Shown here piece by piece: positions 37,820 to 45,957 of a DNA stretch of 64,000 bases. The translations under genes were made by a program, and so were the position numbers. Under the pieces are notes generated by a model. It did no database searches. It had not been told where the DNA came from and worked only from the letters and a program-made list of their open reading frames with translations. This DNA is from JBBWZH01 sp035544115. GTDB taxonomy: Bacteria; Actinomycetota; Actinomycetes; Mycobacteriales; CADCTP01. The DNA lies in the NCBI GenBank assembly GCA_963714145.1, contig OY970235.1, positions 3,410,001 through 3,474,000 of the forward strand. The letters run 5' to 3'. How positions within the stretch are numbered: position 1 is the stretch's first letter; every line of letters starts with the position of its first letter.

Positions 37820-38629
37820 ATGACCGAGCCGAAGCCCGGTGGTGACAGCACATCCCAACCAACCGACCCGACCGCGGATTCCTGGCTGTCCGCGCCGTCC
37901 GGCGAGCCGGACCCCGACCCGACCGCCGGCTCCTGGCCGGCCGCCCCGACCTTCGGCACCGCACCGACCCCGACGTCCCCGACCGCCACCACGCCGCCCC
38001 CGCCACCGGGCCACACCCCGACCGGGTCACCGGACCCAGCCGGAACCGACCCGACCGACCTGCCGCCGGCTGCCCTGGCCGGCAGCGGCCCGGCCGCCGA
38101 GCCGGACTACAGCAGCCCGGCCGCCGAGCCGGACTACAGCAGCCCGGCCGCCGGGCCGGAGTACGGCGGCCCGCCAGGCGCCGTCCCACCCCAGCCGTGG
38201 GGTGCCGGGGGCGATCCGGCCGGGTCGCCCGGCGGGTGCGGGCCGCCGCCGGGGTACGGGAGCGGGAACCACCCGGCGGATGGCTACCCGGCGCGGGTGC
38301 CGTGGCGGGCCGGGCCGGACGACACGGCGTGGGCGCTGCTGGTCCACCTGTCGTACTTCGGGTTCGGGATCGTCGCCCCGCTGGTGATCATGCTGACCAA
38401 GGGGAAGCGGAGCGGGTTCGTCCGGGACCAGGCGGTGGAGGCGCTGAACCTGCACATCACGATGGGGATCCTGGCGGTGGTCTGCGTCGTGCTGTTCTTC
38501 CTGATCGTCCCGCTGATCGTGCTGGTGGCGGCGGTGGCCCTCGGAGCGGTGCTGTCGGTGGTCGGCGCGGTCGCGGCCAGCCGGGGCGCGGCCTACCGCT
38601 ATCCGGTCAGCCTGCGGTTGGTGCGGTAG
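37820..38629 (+). CDS. DUF4870-domain membrane protein with Pro-rich N-terminus
   Basis: 269 residues: about 155 residues rich in Pro, Thr, Gly, Asp with a repeated AAEPDYSSP motif, then DUF4870 (DDTAWALLVHLSYFGFGIVA, MLTKGKRSGFVRDQAVEALN, two or three transmembrane helices). Function of DUF4870 unknown. It converges on hrcA with 4 bp between stops and, before the insertion, would have been divergent from dnaJ across the CIRCE region. Confidence 0.8.
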   Translation: MTEPKPGGDSTSQPTDPTADSWLSAPSGEPDPDPTAGSWPAAPTFGTAPTPTSPTATTPPPPPGHTPTGSPDPAGTDPTDLPPAALAGSGPAAEPDYSSPAAEPDYSSPAAGPEYGGPPGAVPPQPWGAGGDPAGSPGGCGPPPGYGSGNHPADGYPARVPWRAGPDDTAWALLVHLSYFGFGIVAPLVIMLTKGKRSGFVRDQAVEALNLHITMGILAVVCVVLFFLIVPLIVLVAAVALGAVLSVVGAVAASRGAAYRYPVSLRLVR

Positions 38630-38633
38630 CGGC

Positions 38634-39653
38634 CTACCCCTGGGCGAGCAGCTGGCCGATGTAGCGGGCGACGGCGGCGACCGCGCTCATGCTGGCGGCG
38701 TAGTCCATCCGGGTCGGGCCGAGCACGCCCAGGCCGCCGAGCGCGGTGTGGCCGGCGCCGTAGCCGACCGACACCACCGAGGTCGCCCGCAGCCCCTCGT
38801 GCGCGTTCTCGCCGCCGATCCGGACCAGCACCCGACTCGGGCTCTCCACCTCGCCGAGCAGCCGCAGCAGCACCACGTGCTCCTCCAGCGCCTCCAGCAC
38901 CGGCCGGATCGTGCCGGGGAAGTCGAGCGCGCTGCGGGTCAGGTTGGCGGTGCCGCCCATCACGACCCGCTCGTCCGGCCGCTCGATCAGGGTCTCCAGC
39001 AGCACCCCGGCCAGGGTGGAGATGACCGGGCGCAGCCGCGGGGTGACCGTGTCGGGCAGCTCGCTGATGATGTCCGGCGCCTCGGCCAGCCGGCGGTCGC
39101 GCAGCCGGGCGTTCAACGTGCTGCGCAGCTCGGCGACGGTCTCCTCGGTGATCGCGCCGGGCAGCTCGACGACCCGCTGCTCGACCCGGCCGGTGTCGGT
39201 GATCAGCACCAGCATCAGCCGGGTGGCGGCCAGGTGCACCACCTCAAGGTGCCGCACGGCGCTGCGGGCCAGCGACGGGTACTGCACGACGGCCACGTGC
39301 TGGGTCAGCTGGGCGAGCAGCCGGACGGTGCGGTGCAGCACGTCGTCCAGGTCGACCGCGCCCTCCAGGAAGCTGGAGATGGCCCGCCGCTCGGCCGTGC
39401 TGAGCGGCTTCAGCGAGGCGAGCCGGTCGACGAACAGCCGGTAGCCCTTGTCCGTCGGGACCCGGCCGGCGCTGGTGTGCGGCTGGGCGATGTAGCCCTC
39501 TTCCTCCAGCACGGCCATGTCGTTACGGATCGTCGCCGGCGAGACACCGAGGTTGTGCCGCTCGGCCAGCGCCTTGCTGCCAACCGGCTCATTGGTGGCG
39601 ATGAAGTCCTCAACCACGGCCCGGAGGACTTCGAGCTTGCGCTCCTCGGTCAT
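38634..39653 (-). CDS. hrcA: Heat-inducible transcription repressor HrcA
   Basis: 339 residues from the ATG at 39653 (MTEERKLEVLRAVVEDFIAT). Winged helix with VGSKALAERHNLGVSPATIR and the NDMAVLEEEGYIAQPHTSAG recognition region, then the GAF-like dimerisation and inserted domains (PDTVTPRLRPVISTLAG region) and the C-terminal SVGYGAGHTALGGLGVLGPTRMDY motif. HrcA binds CIRCE and represses chaperone genes until heat or misfolded protein titrates it. Its own CIRCE lies just upstream, and two more CIRCE sites flank the nearby element. Confidence 0.95.
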   Translation of the reverse strand: MTEERKLEVLRAVVEDFIATNEPVGSKALAERHNLGVSPATIRNDMAVLEEEGYIAQPHTSAGRVPTDKGYRLFVDRLASLKPLSTAERRAISSFLEGAVDLDDVLHRTVRLLAQLTQHVAVVQYPSLARSAVRHLEVVHLAATRLMLVLITDTGRVEQRVVELPGAITEETVAELRSTLNARLRDRRLAEAPDIISELPDTVTPRLRPVISTLAGVLLETLIERPDERVVMGGTANLTRSALDFPGTIRPVLEALEEHVVLLRLLGEVESPSRVLVRIGGENAHEGLRATSVVSVGYGAGHTALGGLGVLGPTRMDYAASMSAVAAVARYIGQLLAQG

Positions 39654-39672
39654 CCGGACCCCCTCCGCGCCG

Positions 39673-39704
39673 CTGGCACTCCCATTGCGAGAGTGCCAAG
39701 TGTA
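39673..39704 (-). promoter_or_regulatory. hrcA promoter with CIRCE
   Basis: CIRCE CTGGCACTC-CCATTGCGA-GAGTGCCAA (39673-39699) is directly preceded on the minus strand by TACACT (39704-39699), the likely -10, so HrcA covers the start point and autoregulates. This promoter is the reference used to recognise the stranded dnaJ promoter at attR. Confidence 0.8.
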
Positions 39705-39932
39705 CGTCTTGATCGGCACCGCGGCGGGGCCCGACAGCGCACTGTTATGACACTCCGATCACCTACCGCGATTACATATAACAGCTAGTGACTCCCTGGC
39801 GGTCGGACTGCGTCGCAGGGCCGACCGGACGCCGGTAGCTGGGCCGGCGGGCCGCCCACGCCTCGGCTGCGCGTCCGGCCACGGTTACGCTCTGCGGTGT
39901 CTAGACCGGTGCGGCGGACGAGGGGTTTCACG

Positions 39933-40268
39933 GTGATCTTCAAGGCGGTGCGCGACGGGCGACCATACCCCGAGCATGGACTGTCCACTCGGGACTGGGC
40001 CAAGATCCCGCCGCGCCAGGTCCGGCTGGACGAGTTGGTGACGACCAAGCGTGACCTCGCCCTGGACCGGCTGCTGGACGAGGACTCCACCTTCTACGGC
40101 GACCTGTTCCCGCACGCCGTGCAGTGGCAGGGCGACCTCTACCTGGAGGACGGGCTGCACCGCGCGCTGCGGGCCGCCCTGCAGCAGCGGAACAACCTGC
40201 ACGTCCGGGTGCTGAACCTCGATGAGCAGCCGGACGGCGACGGAGAGTTCACCGACTCGTTCAACTAG
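39933..40268 (+). CDS. Conserved actinobacterial protein with ParB-like core
   Basis: 111 residues from GTG 39933 with a GAGGGG site. Strongly conserved text for this family: GRPYPEHGLSTRDWAKIPPR, QVRLDELVTTKRDLALDRLL, and LYLEDGLHRALRAALQQRN. The LEDGLHRAxRA motif resembles the ParB/Srx nucleotide-binding core; databases often label it VapB-like, which I do not find convincing. It stands divergent from hrcA. Function unknown. Confidence 0.7.
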   Translation: MIFKAVRDGRPYPEHGLSTRDWAKIPPRQVRLDELVTTKRDLALDRLLDEDSTFYGDLFPHAVQWQGDLYLEDGLHRALRAALQQRNNLHVRVLNLDEQPDGDGEFTDSFN

Positions 40269-40362
40269 AGGCGCCGCCGGCGACGCAGCGTCGCGGTCGC
40301 GGCACCCGCCGTTCCAAAGAGGACTGACCGGGATCCGGCGTGGCATGCTCACGCCGATTTCC

Positions 40363-41676
40363 ATGAGCCGACGCCTTGATCCCGACTTCCTCGCGCTCGT
40401 TACCGAGCACGAGGAGATGCTGCTGCGCGCCGCCAGGCTGCTCACCGGCGACTGGGACCGGGCCAGGCAACTACTGCACGACACGCTGGCCTGGGCCCAC
40501 GACGGCTGGGAGGCACTGGCCGACGACGAGGTCGCGTCGCTCCGGGTCCAGCAGCGCCTGATCGCCGACTACCTCTCCAGCCAACTCGATGCCGCGCCTG
40601 ACCCGGACGCCGCGGCGGCGCCCGTGCGTAGCGACCCCGACCAGGCTGGTCCGGGCGGGCGGCCGGACCGGCCAGCCGGGACGGGCCCGCGCGGCGGCAC
40701 CGACTTCGACGCGACAGAGCGGATCGAGTTGCCGGGCCCGCTGGGCTCGCCGGGCTCGCCGGGGAGCGACCGCGCCGAGACTGAACGGGGCGATCCCGCC
40801 AGCCCGCCGGAGCCGGCCGGGCCGCCCGATCCGCGCAGCCGCGCCAGAACCGCACGGACGGAACGGGACGCCCCCACCAGCCCGCCGGAGGCAGCCGGGC
40901 CGCCCGATCCGCGCAGCCGCGCCAGAACCGCACGGACGGAACGGGTCGACCCGTCCAGCCCGCCGGAGCCGGCCGGGCCGCCCGATCCGCGCAGCGGTGC
41001 CAGGACCGCACGGACGGAACGGGACGCCCCCACCAGCCCGCCCGAGGCGGCCGGGCCACGCAGCGCAGCCAGAACCGCACGGACGGAACGGGTCGACCTG
41101 TTCAGCCGCCCGGCCCGGCCAGGCCCGCCCGGGCCGGGATCCGGGATCGACTTCGACCAGACCGACCGGATCGACCGGGCCGAACTGGCGGACGGGCTGT
41201 CGGACCGGCCGAGCGGACCCGGCGCCGCGGTTCCGCGTGCGGCGAGCGCGCTGCGGCCGACCGGGCCGGGGACGCCCGACCGGGCCGGCACCGGGCCGGG
41301 GACGCCCGGCCCGGCCGGCACCGGGCCGGGGACGCCCGGCCCGGCCGGCACCGGGCCGGGGACGCCCGGCCCGGCCGGCACCGGGCCGGGGACGCCCGGC
41401 CCGGCCGGCACCGGGCCGGGGACGCCCGGCCGGGGCGGCACCGGGCCGGGTGAGCCGGGGCGAGCCGGGCCGCCGGGGCGGGGTGGGTCCACTTCGGACC
41501 GTCCGGCGCTGGTCGGGTCGCTGTCCGAACTACCGGCCGAGGACCGTGCGGTCGTGGTATCCCGGTACTACCTTGGACTATCGGCGTCCGAGATCGGTGA
41601 GATCCTGGGCGTGGACGCTGGTGCGGTGGCCGCAGTGGCCGCACGCGCGTACGCAACGTTGCGGCGGGGGCAGTGA
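40363..41676 (+). CDS. ECF-like sigma factor split by a giant repetitive linker
   Basis: 437 residues. N-terminal sigma region 2-like domain (residues 1-75: DFLALVTEHEEMLLRAARLL, TGDWDRARQLLHDTLAWAHD), C-terminal region 4 (LSELPAEDRAVVVSRYYLGL and the helix-turn-helix ASEIGEILGVDAGAVAAVAA). Between them are about 290 residues of Pro/Gly/Arg low complexity with two tandem repeats. Normal family members have a short linker. The start at 40363 (MSRRLDPDF) is preferred; ATG 40345 is in frame. It is followed by a membrane partner gene. Confidence 0.75.
   Translation: MSRRLDPDFLALVTEHEEMLLRAARLLTGDWDRARQLLHDTLAWAHDGWEALADDEVASLRVQQRLIADYLSSQLDAAPDPDAAAAPVRSDPDQAGPGGRPDRPAGTGPRGGTDFDATERIELPGPLGSPGSPGSDRAETERGDPASPPEPAGPPDPRSRARTARTERDAPTSPPEAAGPPDPRSRARTARTERVDPSSPPEPAGPPDPRSGARTARTERDAPTSPPEAAGPRSAARTARTERVDLFSRPARPGPPGPGSGIDFDQTDRIDRAELADGLSDRPSGPGAAVPRAASALRPTGPGTPDRAGTGPGTPGPAGTGPGTPGPAGTGPGTPGPAGTGPGTPGPAGTGPGTPGRGGTGPGEPGRAGPPGRGGSTSDRPALVGSLSELPAEDRAVVVSRYYLGLSASEIGEILGVDAGAVAAVAARAYATLRRGQ
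40801..41100 (+). repeat. 78-bp tandem repeat in the sigma-factor linker
   Basis: Copies begin at 40801, 40879, 40957 and 41035 (the last shorter), each coding a 26-residue unit containing PPEPAGPPDPRSRARTARTE. Period is a multiple of three, so the frame is kept. Copies are nearly identical, implying recent expansion. Confidence 0.85.
41261..41450 (+). repeat. 30-bp minisatellite in the sigma-factor linker
   Basis: Six copies of a 30-bp unit coding GTGPGTPGPA; several copies are identical, the outer ones degenerate. In-frame, so copy number can change linker length without breaking the gene. Confidence 0.9.
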
Positions 41677-41728
41677 CATCCGGGCCACCGTCCCAATTGG
41701 ACGGTGGTGGCCGGGCGGTGGGGGGCCG

Positions 41729-42349
41729 ATGATCGACACGTCCTGGTTCCGGGACCGGGTGGACGCCGAACTGGGCGACACGCCGGGTTCCGCCGAGGAT
41801 CGACTGCAGGCGGTGACCACCCGGCTGGGTAGCCCCGCCCGGCGCCGGATCGTCGAGCTTTCCGCCGCCGGCTCGGTGCTGCTGGTCACGCTCGTGCTGG
41901 TGCTGCTGACCGCCGCGATCGGGCCGGGCCGGGCCCTGCTGGGCGGCAACTTCCCCGATCCGCCGGGTGATCCGTCGCCGGTGGGCAGCCAGCTGCCGAA
42001 CCTGCCGCCGGTCACGGCGCCGGCCGGGCTGCCCAACCTGCCGTCGGACGGCGGCGGCCCGGTGCCGACCAGCTACCTCGGCGGGCCGCCGTCGGGTGGG
42101 CCGCGGCTCGGCGGCACCCCGGTCGGCACGACAGCGGGCGGCGGGCCGGGCAGCGGCCCGACCACGACTCCGCCGGCCGGCGGCCCGACGGTGACCACCG
42201 GGCCCGGCCCGACCACCCCGCCGCGCACCACGGCGACCCAGACCACGACTCCGCCGCCCCCGCCCACCACCACCGAACCGCCGCCGCCGACGTCCGACCC
42301 GCCGACGCCGACCATCACCACCACCGAACCGCCGCCGGCCGCGCCGTAA
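41729..42349 (+). CDS. Single-pass membrane protein with Pro/Thr-rich outer tail
   Basis: 206 residues: cytoplasmic N-terminus (SWFRDRVDAELGDTPGSAED), a basic stretch, one transmembrane helix at about 43-63 (AAGSVLLVTLVLVLLTAAIG), and an extracytoplasmic tail dominated by Pro, Thr and Gly. Position behind the sigma factor suggests a regulatory partner, but no anti-sigma motif is visible. Confidence 0.65.
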   Translation: MIDTSWFRDRVDAELGDTPGSAEDRLQAVTTRLGSPARRRIVELSAAGSVLLVTLVLVLLTAAIGPGRALLGGNFPDPPGDPSPVGSQLPNLPPVTAPAGLPNLPSDGGGPVPTSYLGGPPSGGPRLGGTPVGTTAGGGPGSGPTTTPPAGGPTVTTGPGPTTPPRTTATQTTTPPPPPTTTEPPPPTSDPPTPTITTTEPPPAAP

Positions 42350-42377
42350 CGGGTGCCGATATCGGTACCGGGCAGGA

Positions 42378-43631
42378 TCAGTCGGCCAGGTCGCGGACGA
42401 CGGCGTCGGCCAGCAGGCGGCCACGGAGGGTGAGGACGGCCCGGCCCTCGCCGTGCGACTGGCGGTCGAGCAGGCCGTAGGTGACCGCGCCGGCGGCGGC
42501 GTCCCGACCACGGACGGTCAGCTCACGCAGCGGCAGGCCCTCGCGGAGCCGGAGCCCGAGCAGCAGCCGCTCCAGCCGGCGGGCCCGGTCGTCCAGGACC
42601 TCCCGGCCGTGCGCCGGGCTGACGCCGGCGTGCAGCCGGGCCGCGTACGCCGCCGGGTGCTTCACGTTCCACCAGCGGACCCCGCCGACGTGGCTATGTG
42701 CGCCCGGGCCGACGCCCCACCAGTCGCCGCCGGTCCAGTAGAGCCGGTTGTGCCGGGACCGGGCGGCGAGACCGCGGGACCAGTTCGACACCTCGTACCA
42801 GGCGTAGCCGGCCCGGGCCAGCGTCTCGTCGGCCTGCGCGTAGCGGTCGGCGAGCAGGTCGTCGTCCGGCTCCGGCACCTCGCCGCGGGCGACCCGGCGG
42901 GCCAGCGCGGTGCCCTCCTCGACGATCAGCGAGTAGGCCGAGACGTGGTCCGGGGCGGCGGTGACGGCGGCGTTCAGCGACGCCTGCCAGTCGGACTCGG
43001 TCTCGCCCGGGGTGCCGTAGATCAGGTCCAGGTTGACGTGGCCGAAGCCGGCGCGGCGGGCGTCGGCGACCGCGGCGACCGCCCGCCCGGGGCTGTGGGT
43101 GCGGTCGAGCACCGCCAGCACGTGTGGCTGGATCGACTGCATGCCCAGCGACACCCGGGTGAAGCCGGCGTCCCGCAGCCGGCCGAGGTAGGCGGACGTG
43201 ACCGACTCCGGATTCGCCTCAGTGGTCACCTCGGCGTCCGGGGCCAGGCCGAACAGGTCGGCTATCTCGCGCAGCAGCACGGTCAGGTGTGCCGCCGGCA
43301 ACAGGGTCGGCGTGCCGCCGCCGAAGAACACGGTCTCGACCGGGGGCGGTTGGCCGCCGAGCCGGTGCCGGGCCAGCCGCAGCTCGAGCATGGCCGTGTC
43401 CACATAGGACGCCCGGGAGACCGCGTCCGGGCCGCTGCCCAGCTCCTCGGCGGTGTAGGTGTTGAAGTCGCAGTAGCCGCAGCGGGTCGCGCAGAACGGC
43501 ACGTGCACGTAGATCCCGAACGGTCGCCGGCCCAGGGTGCGCAGTGCGGCCGGCGGCAACGTCCCGTCCCGGGGCGCCGCTTCGCCGTCCGGCAGGGTCG
43601 AAGGCACGACGTGCAGTGTTCCACCGGACAC
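42378..43631 (-). CDS. hemW: HemW-like radical SAM protein
   Basis: 417 residues. Radical SAM signature CATRCGYCDFNTYT (CxxxCxxC), the GGGTPTLLPAAHL and EANPESVTSAYL segments of the HemN/HemW family, RVSLGMQS, and the C-terminal HemN_C domain (HNRLYWTGGDWWGVGPGAHS). HemW proteins are haem chaperones, distinct from the oxygen-independent coproporphyrinogen oxidase HemN, and lack its extra N-terminal part, as here. It belongs to the lepA-hemW-hrcA-dnaJ series. Confidence 0.9.
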   Translation of the reverse strand: MSGGTLHVVPSTLPDGEAAPRDGTLPPAALRTLGRRPFGIYVHVPFCATRCGYCDFNTYTAEELGSGPDAVSRASYVDTAMLELRLARHRLGGQPPPVETVFFGGGTPTLLPAAHLTVLLREIADLFGLAPDAEVTTEANPESVTSAYLGRLRDAGFTRVSLGMQSIQPHVLAVLDRTHSPGRAVAAVADARRAGFGHVNLDLIYGTPGETESDWQASLNAAVTAAPDHVSAYSLIVEEGTALARRVARGEVPEPDDDLLADRYAQADETLARAGYAWYEVSNWSRGLAARSRHNRLYWTGGDWWGVGPGAHSHVGGVRWWNVKHPAAYAARLHAGVSPAHGREVLDDRARRLERLLLGLRLREGLPLRELTVRGRDAAAGAVTYGLLDRQSHGEGRAVLTLRGRLLADAVVRDLAD

Positions 43632-43690
43632 GCCCCGGCGCCGGGACGCGCCCGGAGCGCGATACTGCGGCCTGACTATCGGGAGGTTTC

Positions 43691-43862
43691 ATGACCGTGC
43701 TGCCCCGGCGGCCCCCTTCGCTCCGCTCCGCGGCGCCCCAGCCGGCACCTGCGATGCTCACTCCGGGGGCCACCTCATGACCGTGCTGCCCCGGCGGCCC
43801 CCCTCGCTCCGCTCCGCGGCGCCGCAGCCGGCACCTGCGATGCTCACTCCGGGGGCCACCTC
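43691..43862 (+). repeat. Two 86-bp tandem units containing a start codon
   Basis: ATG codons at 43691, 43777 and 43863 are exactly 86 bp apart; the units differ by about two substitutions and a balanced indel. Each runs ATGACCGTGCTGCCCC through CCGGCGGCC, GCTCCGCTCC and TGCGATGCTCACTCCGG to CCACCTC. The same signature is present at 7056-7215 on the other strand. Confidence 0.85.
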
Positions 43863-44633
43863 ATGACTGAACTGGTCCGGTACGGCGTGGCCCGCGGGGT
43901 TGCCACGCTGACCCTCGACTCGCCGCACAACCGCAACGCGCTGTCGCCGCGGCTGATGGCCGAGCTCGCGGCCGGGCTGCGGTCGGCGCTGGCGGACGAG
44001 GCGGTGCGGGTGGTCGTGCTGACCTCGGCGGATCGGGTGTTCTGCTCCGGCATGGACCTCAAGGCCACCGCCGCCGCCGACCCCGGCGACCTGCCGGTGA
44101 CCGCCTTCCCGGACATCCTCACAACGATCCTGGACGCGCCGAAGCCGGTGGTCGCCCGGGTCGCCGGACCGGCCCGGGCCGGTGGCATCGGCCTGCTCGC
44201 GGCCTGCGACGTGGTGGTGGCGGCCCGCTCGGCGACGTTCGCGTTCACCGAGGTCCGGGTCGGCGTGGTCCCCGCGGTGATCTCGGTCACCGTGCTCCCC
44301 CGGCTGCTGCCGGCCGCGGCCCGCGAGCTGTTCCTCACCGGCGAGGTCTTCGACGGGCCCCGCGCCGCGGCGGTGGGACTGGTCAACTCGTGCGTCCCGG
44401 ACGACGAGCTCGACGCCGAGCTGCGGCGCTACCTCGACCTGCTGGTCCAGGGCGCCCCGGGTGCCCTGGCCGGGACCAAGGCGCTGCTGCGGGAGCCACC
44501 GGCCGGCTCCGTCCCGGACCGGCTCGCCGCGATGGCCGAACTCTCCGCCCGCCATTTCGCCGGTGCCGAGGGCCGCGAGGGCATGGCCGCCTTTGCCGCG
44601 AAACGCCCGGCTTCCTGGGTTCCGCAGCCCTGA
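43863..44633 (+). CDS. Enoyl-CoA hydratase/isomerase family protein
   Basis: 256 residues, crotonase fold. ATLTLDSPHNRNALSPRLMA at the start, the first oxyanion-hole segment VFCSGMDLKATAA, and the second ARVAGPARAGGIGLLAACDV; the catalytic glutamates of classic hydratases are not both obvious, so hydratase, isomerase or other CoA activity remains open. Start ATG 43863 follows the two repeat units, each of which ends with the same CACCTC-ATG junction. Confidence 0.85.
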   Translation: MTELVRYGVARGVATLTLDSPHNRNALSPRLMAELAAGLRSALADEAVRVVVLTSADRVFCSGMDLKATAAADPGDLPVTAFPDILTTILDAPKPVVARVAGPARAGGIGLLAACDVVVAARSATFAFTEVRVGVVPAVISVTVLPRLLPAAARELFLTGEVFDGPRAAAVGLVNSCVPDDELDAELRRYLDLLVQGAPGALAGTKALLREPPAGSVPDRLAAMAELSARHFAGAEGREGMAAFAAKRPASWVPQP

Positions 44634-44743
44634 ACCCGTCCCGCTGTCCGTCCCCGGGCCGGGCCGGCGGAGGGTGCGCGGGTCGGCGCGGCGGGCGTGG
44701 GACGCGGCGGGCGGGAGAGGCCGACGCTCCGTAGGCTGCGGGG

Positions 44744-45712
44744 GTGCTTGCCGCCTACGCCACCGCACCGAACATGTCCGATCCGCTGGCCGCGCTCGCC
44801 GTGGGTGACCGGCCGGAGCCGGAACCGCTGCCGGGGTGGACCACCGTCCGGGTGCTGGCCGCGTCGCTGAACCACCACGACCTGTGGACGCTGCGCGGCG
44901 TGGGGATCGGGAAGGACCGGTTCCCGATGATCCTCGGCTGCGACGCGGTCGGCGTGGACGAGAGCGGTGCCGAGGTCGTCGTCTTCGGCGTGATCGGCGA
45001 CCCGGACTGGCCCGGCGACGAGGCCTCCGACCCGGGCCGGACGCTGCTGTCCGAACGGTTCCCCGGCACGTTCGCCGAGCGGGTCGCGGTGCCGCGGCGG
45101 AACCTGCTGGCCAAGCCGGCGGAGCTGAGCACCGTGCAGGCGGCGAGCCTGGGCACCGCCTGGCTGACCGCGTACCGGATGCTGTTCGTCCGGTCCGGGC
45201 TGCGGCCCGGCGACACGGTGCTGGTGCAGGGCAGCACCGGCGGGGTGTCCAGCGCGCTGATCGCGCTGGGTCGGGCGGCCGGCTACCGGGTCTGGGTGAC
45301 CGGCCGGACCGAGGCGAAGCGGGCGGCCGCGGTCGAGATCGGCGCGCACCAGGCGTTCGAGGTCGGCGCCCGGCTGCCGGCCCGGGTGGACGCGGTGATG
45401 GAGACGGTCGGCGAGGCGACCTGGGCGCACTCGCTGCGGGCGGTCCGGCCCGGCGGCACGATCGTGATCTCCGGCGCGACCACCGGCCCGAACCCGCCGG
45501 CCGAGCTGAGCCGGGTGTTCTTCCGCGAGGTGTCCGTGGTCGGCTCCACCATGGGCACCCGCGCCGACCTGGCCTCGCTGCTGTCGTTCCTGGTGATCAG
45601 CGGCGTCCGCCCGGCGATCGACTCCACCCTCCCGCTCGACCGGGCCGCCGACGGCATCGGCAAACTCGCCGCCGGCGACATCACCGGCAAGATCGTCTTC
45701 ACGCTGAGCTAG
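44744..45712 (+). CDS. Zinc-type alcohol dehydrogenase-like (MDR) oxidoreductase
   Basis: 322 residues, quinone-oxidoreductase-like member of the medium-chain family: N-terminal GroES-like domain (VRVLAASLNHHDLWTLRGVG, DRFPMILGCDAVGVDESG), nucleotide-binding fold with VLVQGSTGGVSSALIALG, and C-terminal GTIVISGATTG. NADPH is the likely cofactor; no structural zinc cysteine cluster is visible. Substrate unknown. Starts at GTG 44744. Confidence 0.85.
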   Translation: MLAAYATAPNMSDPLAALAVGDRPEPEPLPGWTTVRVLAASLNHHDLWTLRGVGIGKDRFPMILGCDAVGVDESGAEVVVFGVIGDPDWPGDEASDPGRTLLSERFPGTFAERVAVPRRNLLAKPAELSTVQAASLGTAWLTAYRMLFVRSGLRPGDTVLVQGSTGGVSSALIALGRAAGYRVWVTGRTEAKRAAAVEIGAHQAFEVGARLPARVDAVMETVGEATWAHSLRAVRPGGTIVISGATTGPNPPAELSRVFFREVSVVGSTMGTRADLASLLSFLVISGVRPAIDSTLPLDRAADGIGKLAAGDITGKIVFTLS

Positions 45713-45957
45713 GCGGCCGACGCCGATAGCCGGGCCGGGCGGCATGCCGGCTCACGACGAGCCGGATCGACAGGCCACGGCCGGGCCGGGCAGCCGGCCT
45801 GCTCATAAGCCGGATTGACCGCGGCCGACGCCGATGGCCGGGCCGGGCCGCATGCCGGCTCACGACGAGCCGGATCGATGGGCGATGGCCGGGCCGGGCC
45901 GGCCCGCTCACGAGGAGCCGGACCGACCGCGGCCGACGCCGATGGCCGGGCCGAGCA
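45713..45957 (-). repeat. ~108-bp tandem repeats derived from the 3' end of the MFS gene
   Basis: GCGGCCGACGCCGAT blocks recur at about 45714, 45821 and 45930, followed by GCCGGGCCGGGC and GCATGCCGGCTCACGACGAG. The third copy is inside the transporter's last codons; the other two lie in the 195-bp gap behind its stop, so the gene's end was duplicated downstream and is decaying. Confidence 0.7.

Noticed and set aside
39933..40268. VapB-type antitoxin
   Set aside because: No toxin partner is adjacent and the sequence has a ParB-like LEDGLHRA core, not an AbrB or ribbon-helix-helix fold.
41261..41450. Regular 30-bp repeats considered as CRISPR
   Set aside because: Units are directly tandem with no spacers, in frame within a sigma-factor gene, and no cas gene is present.
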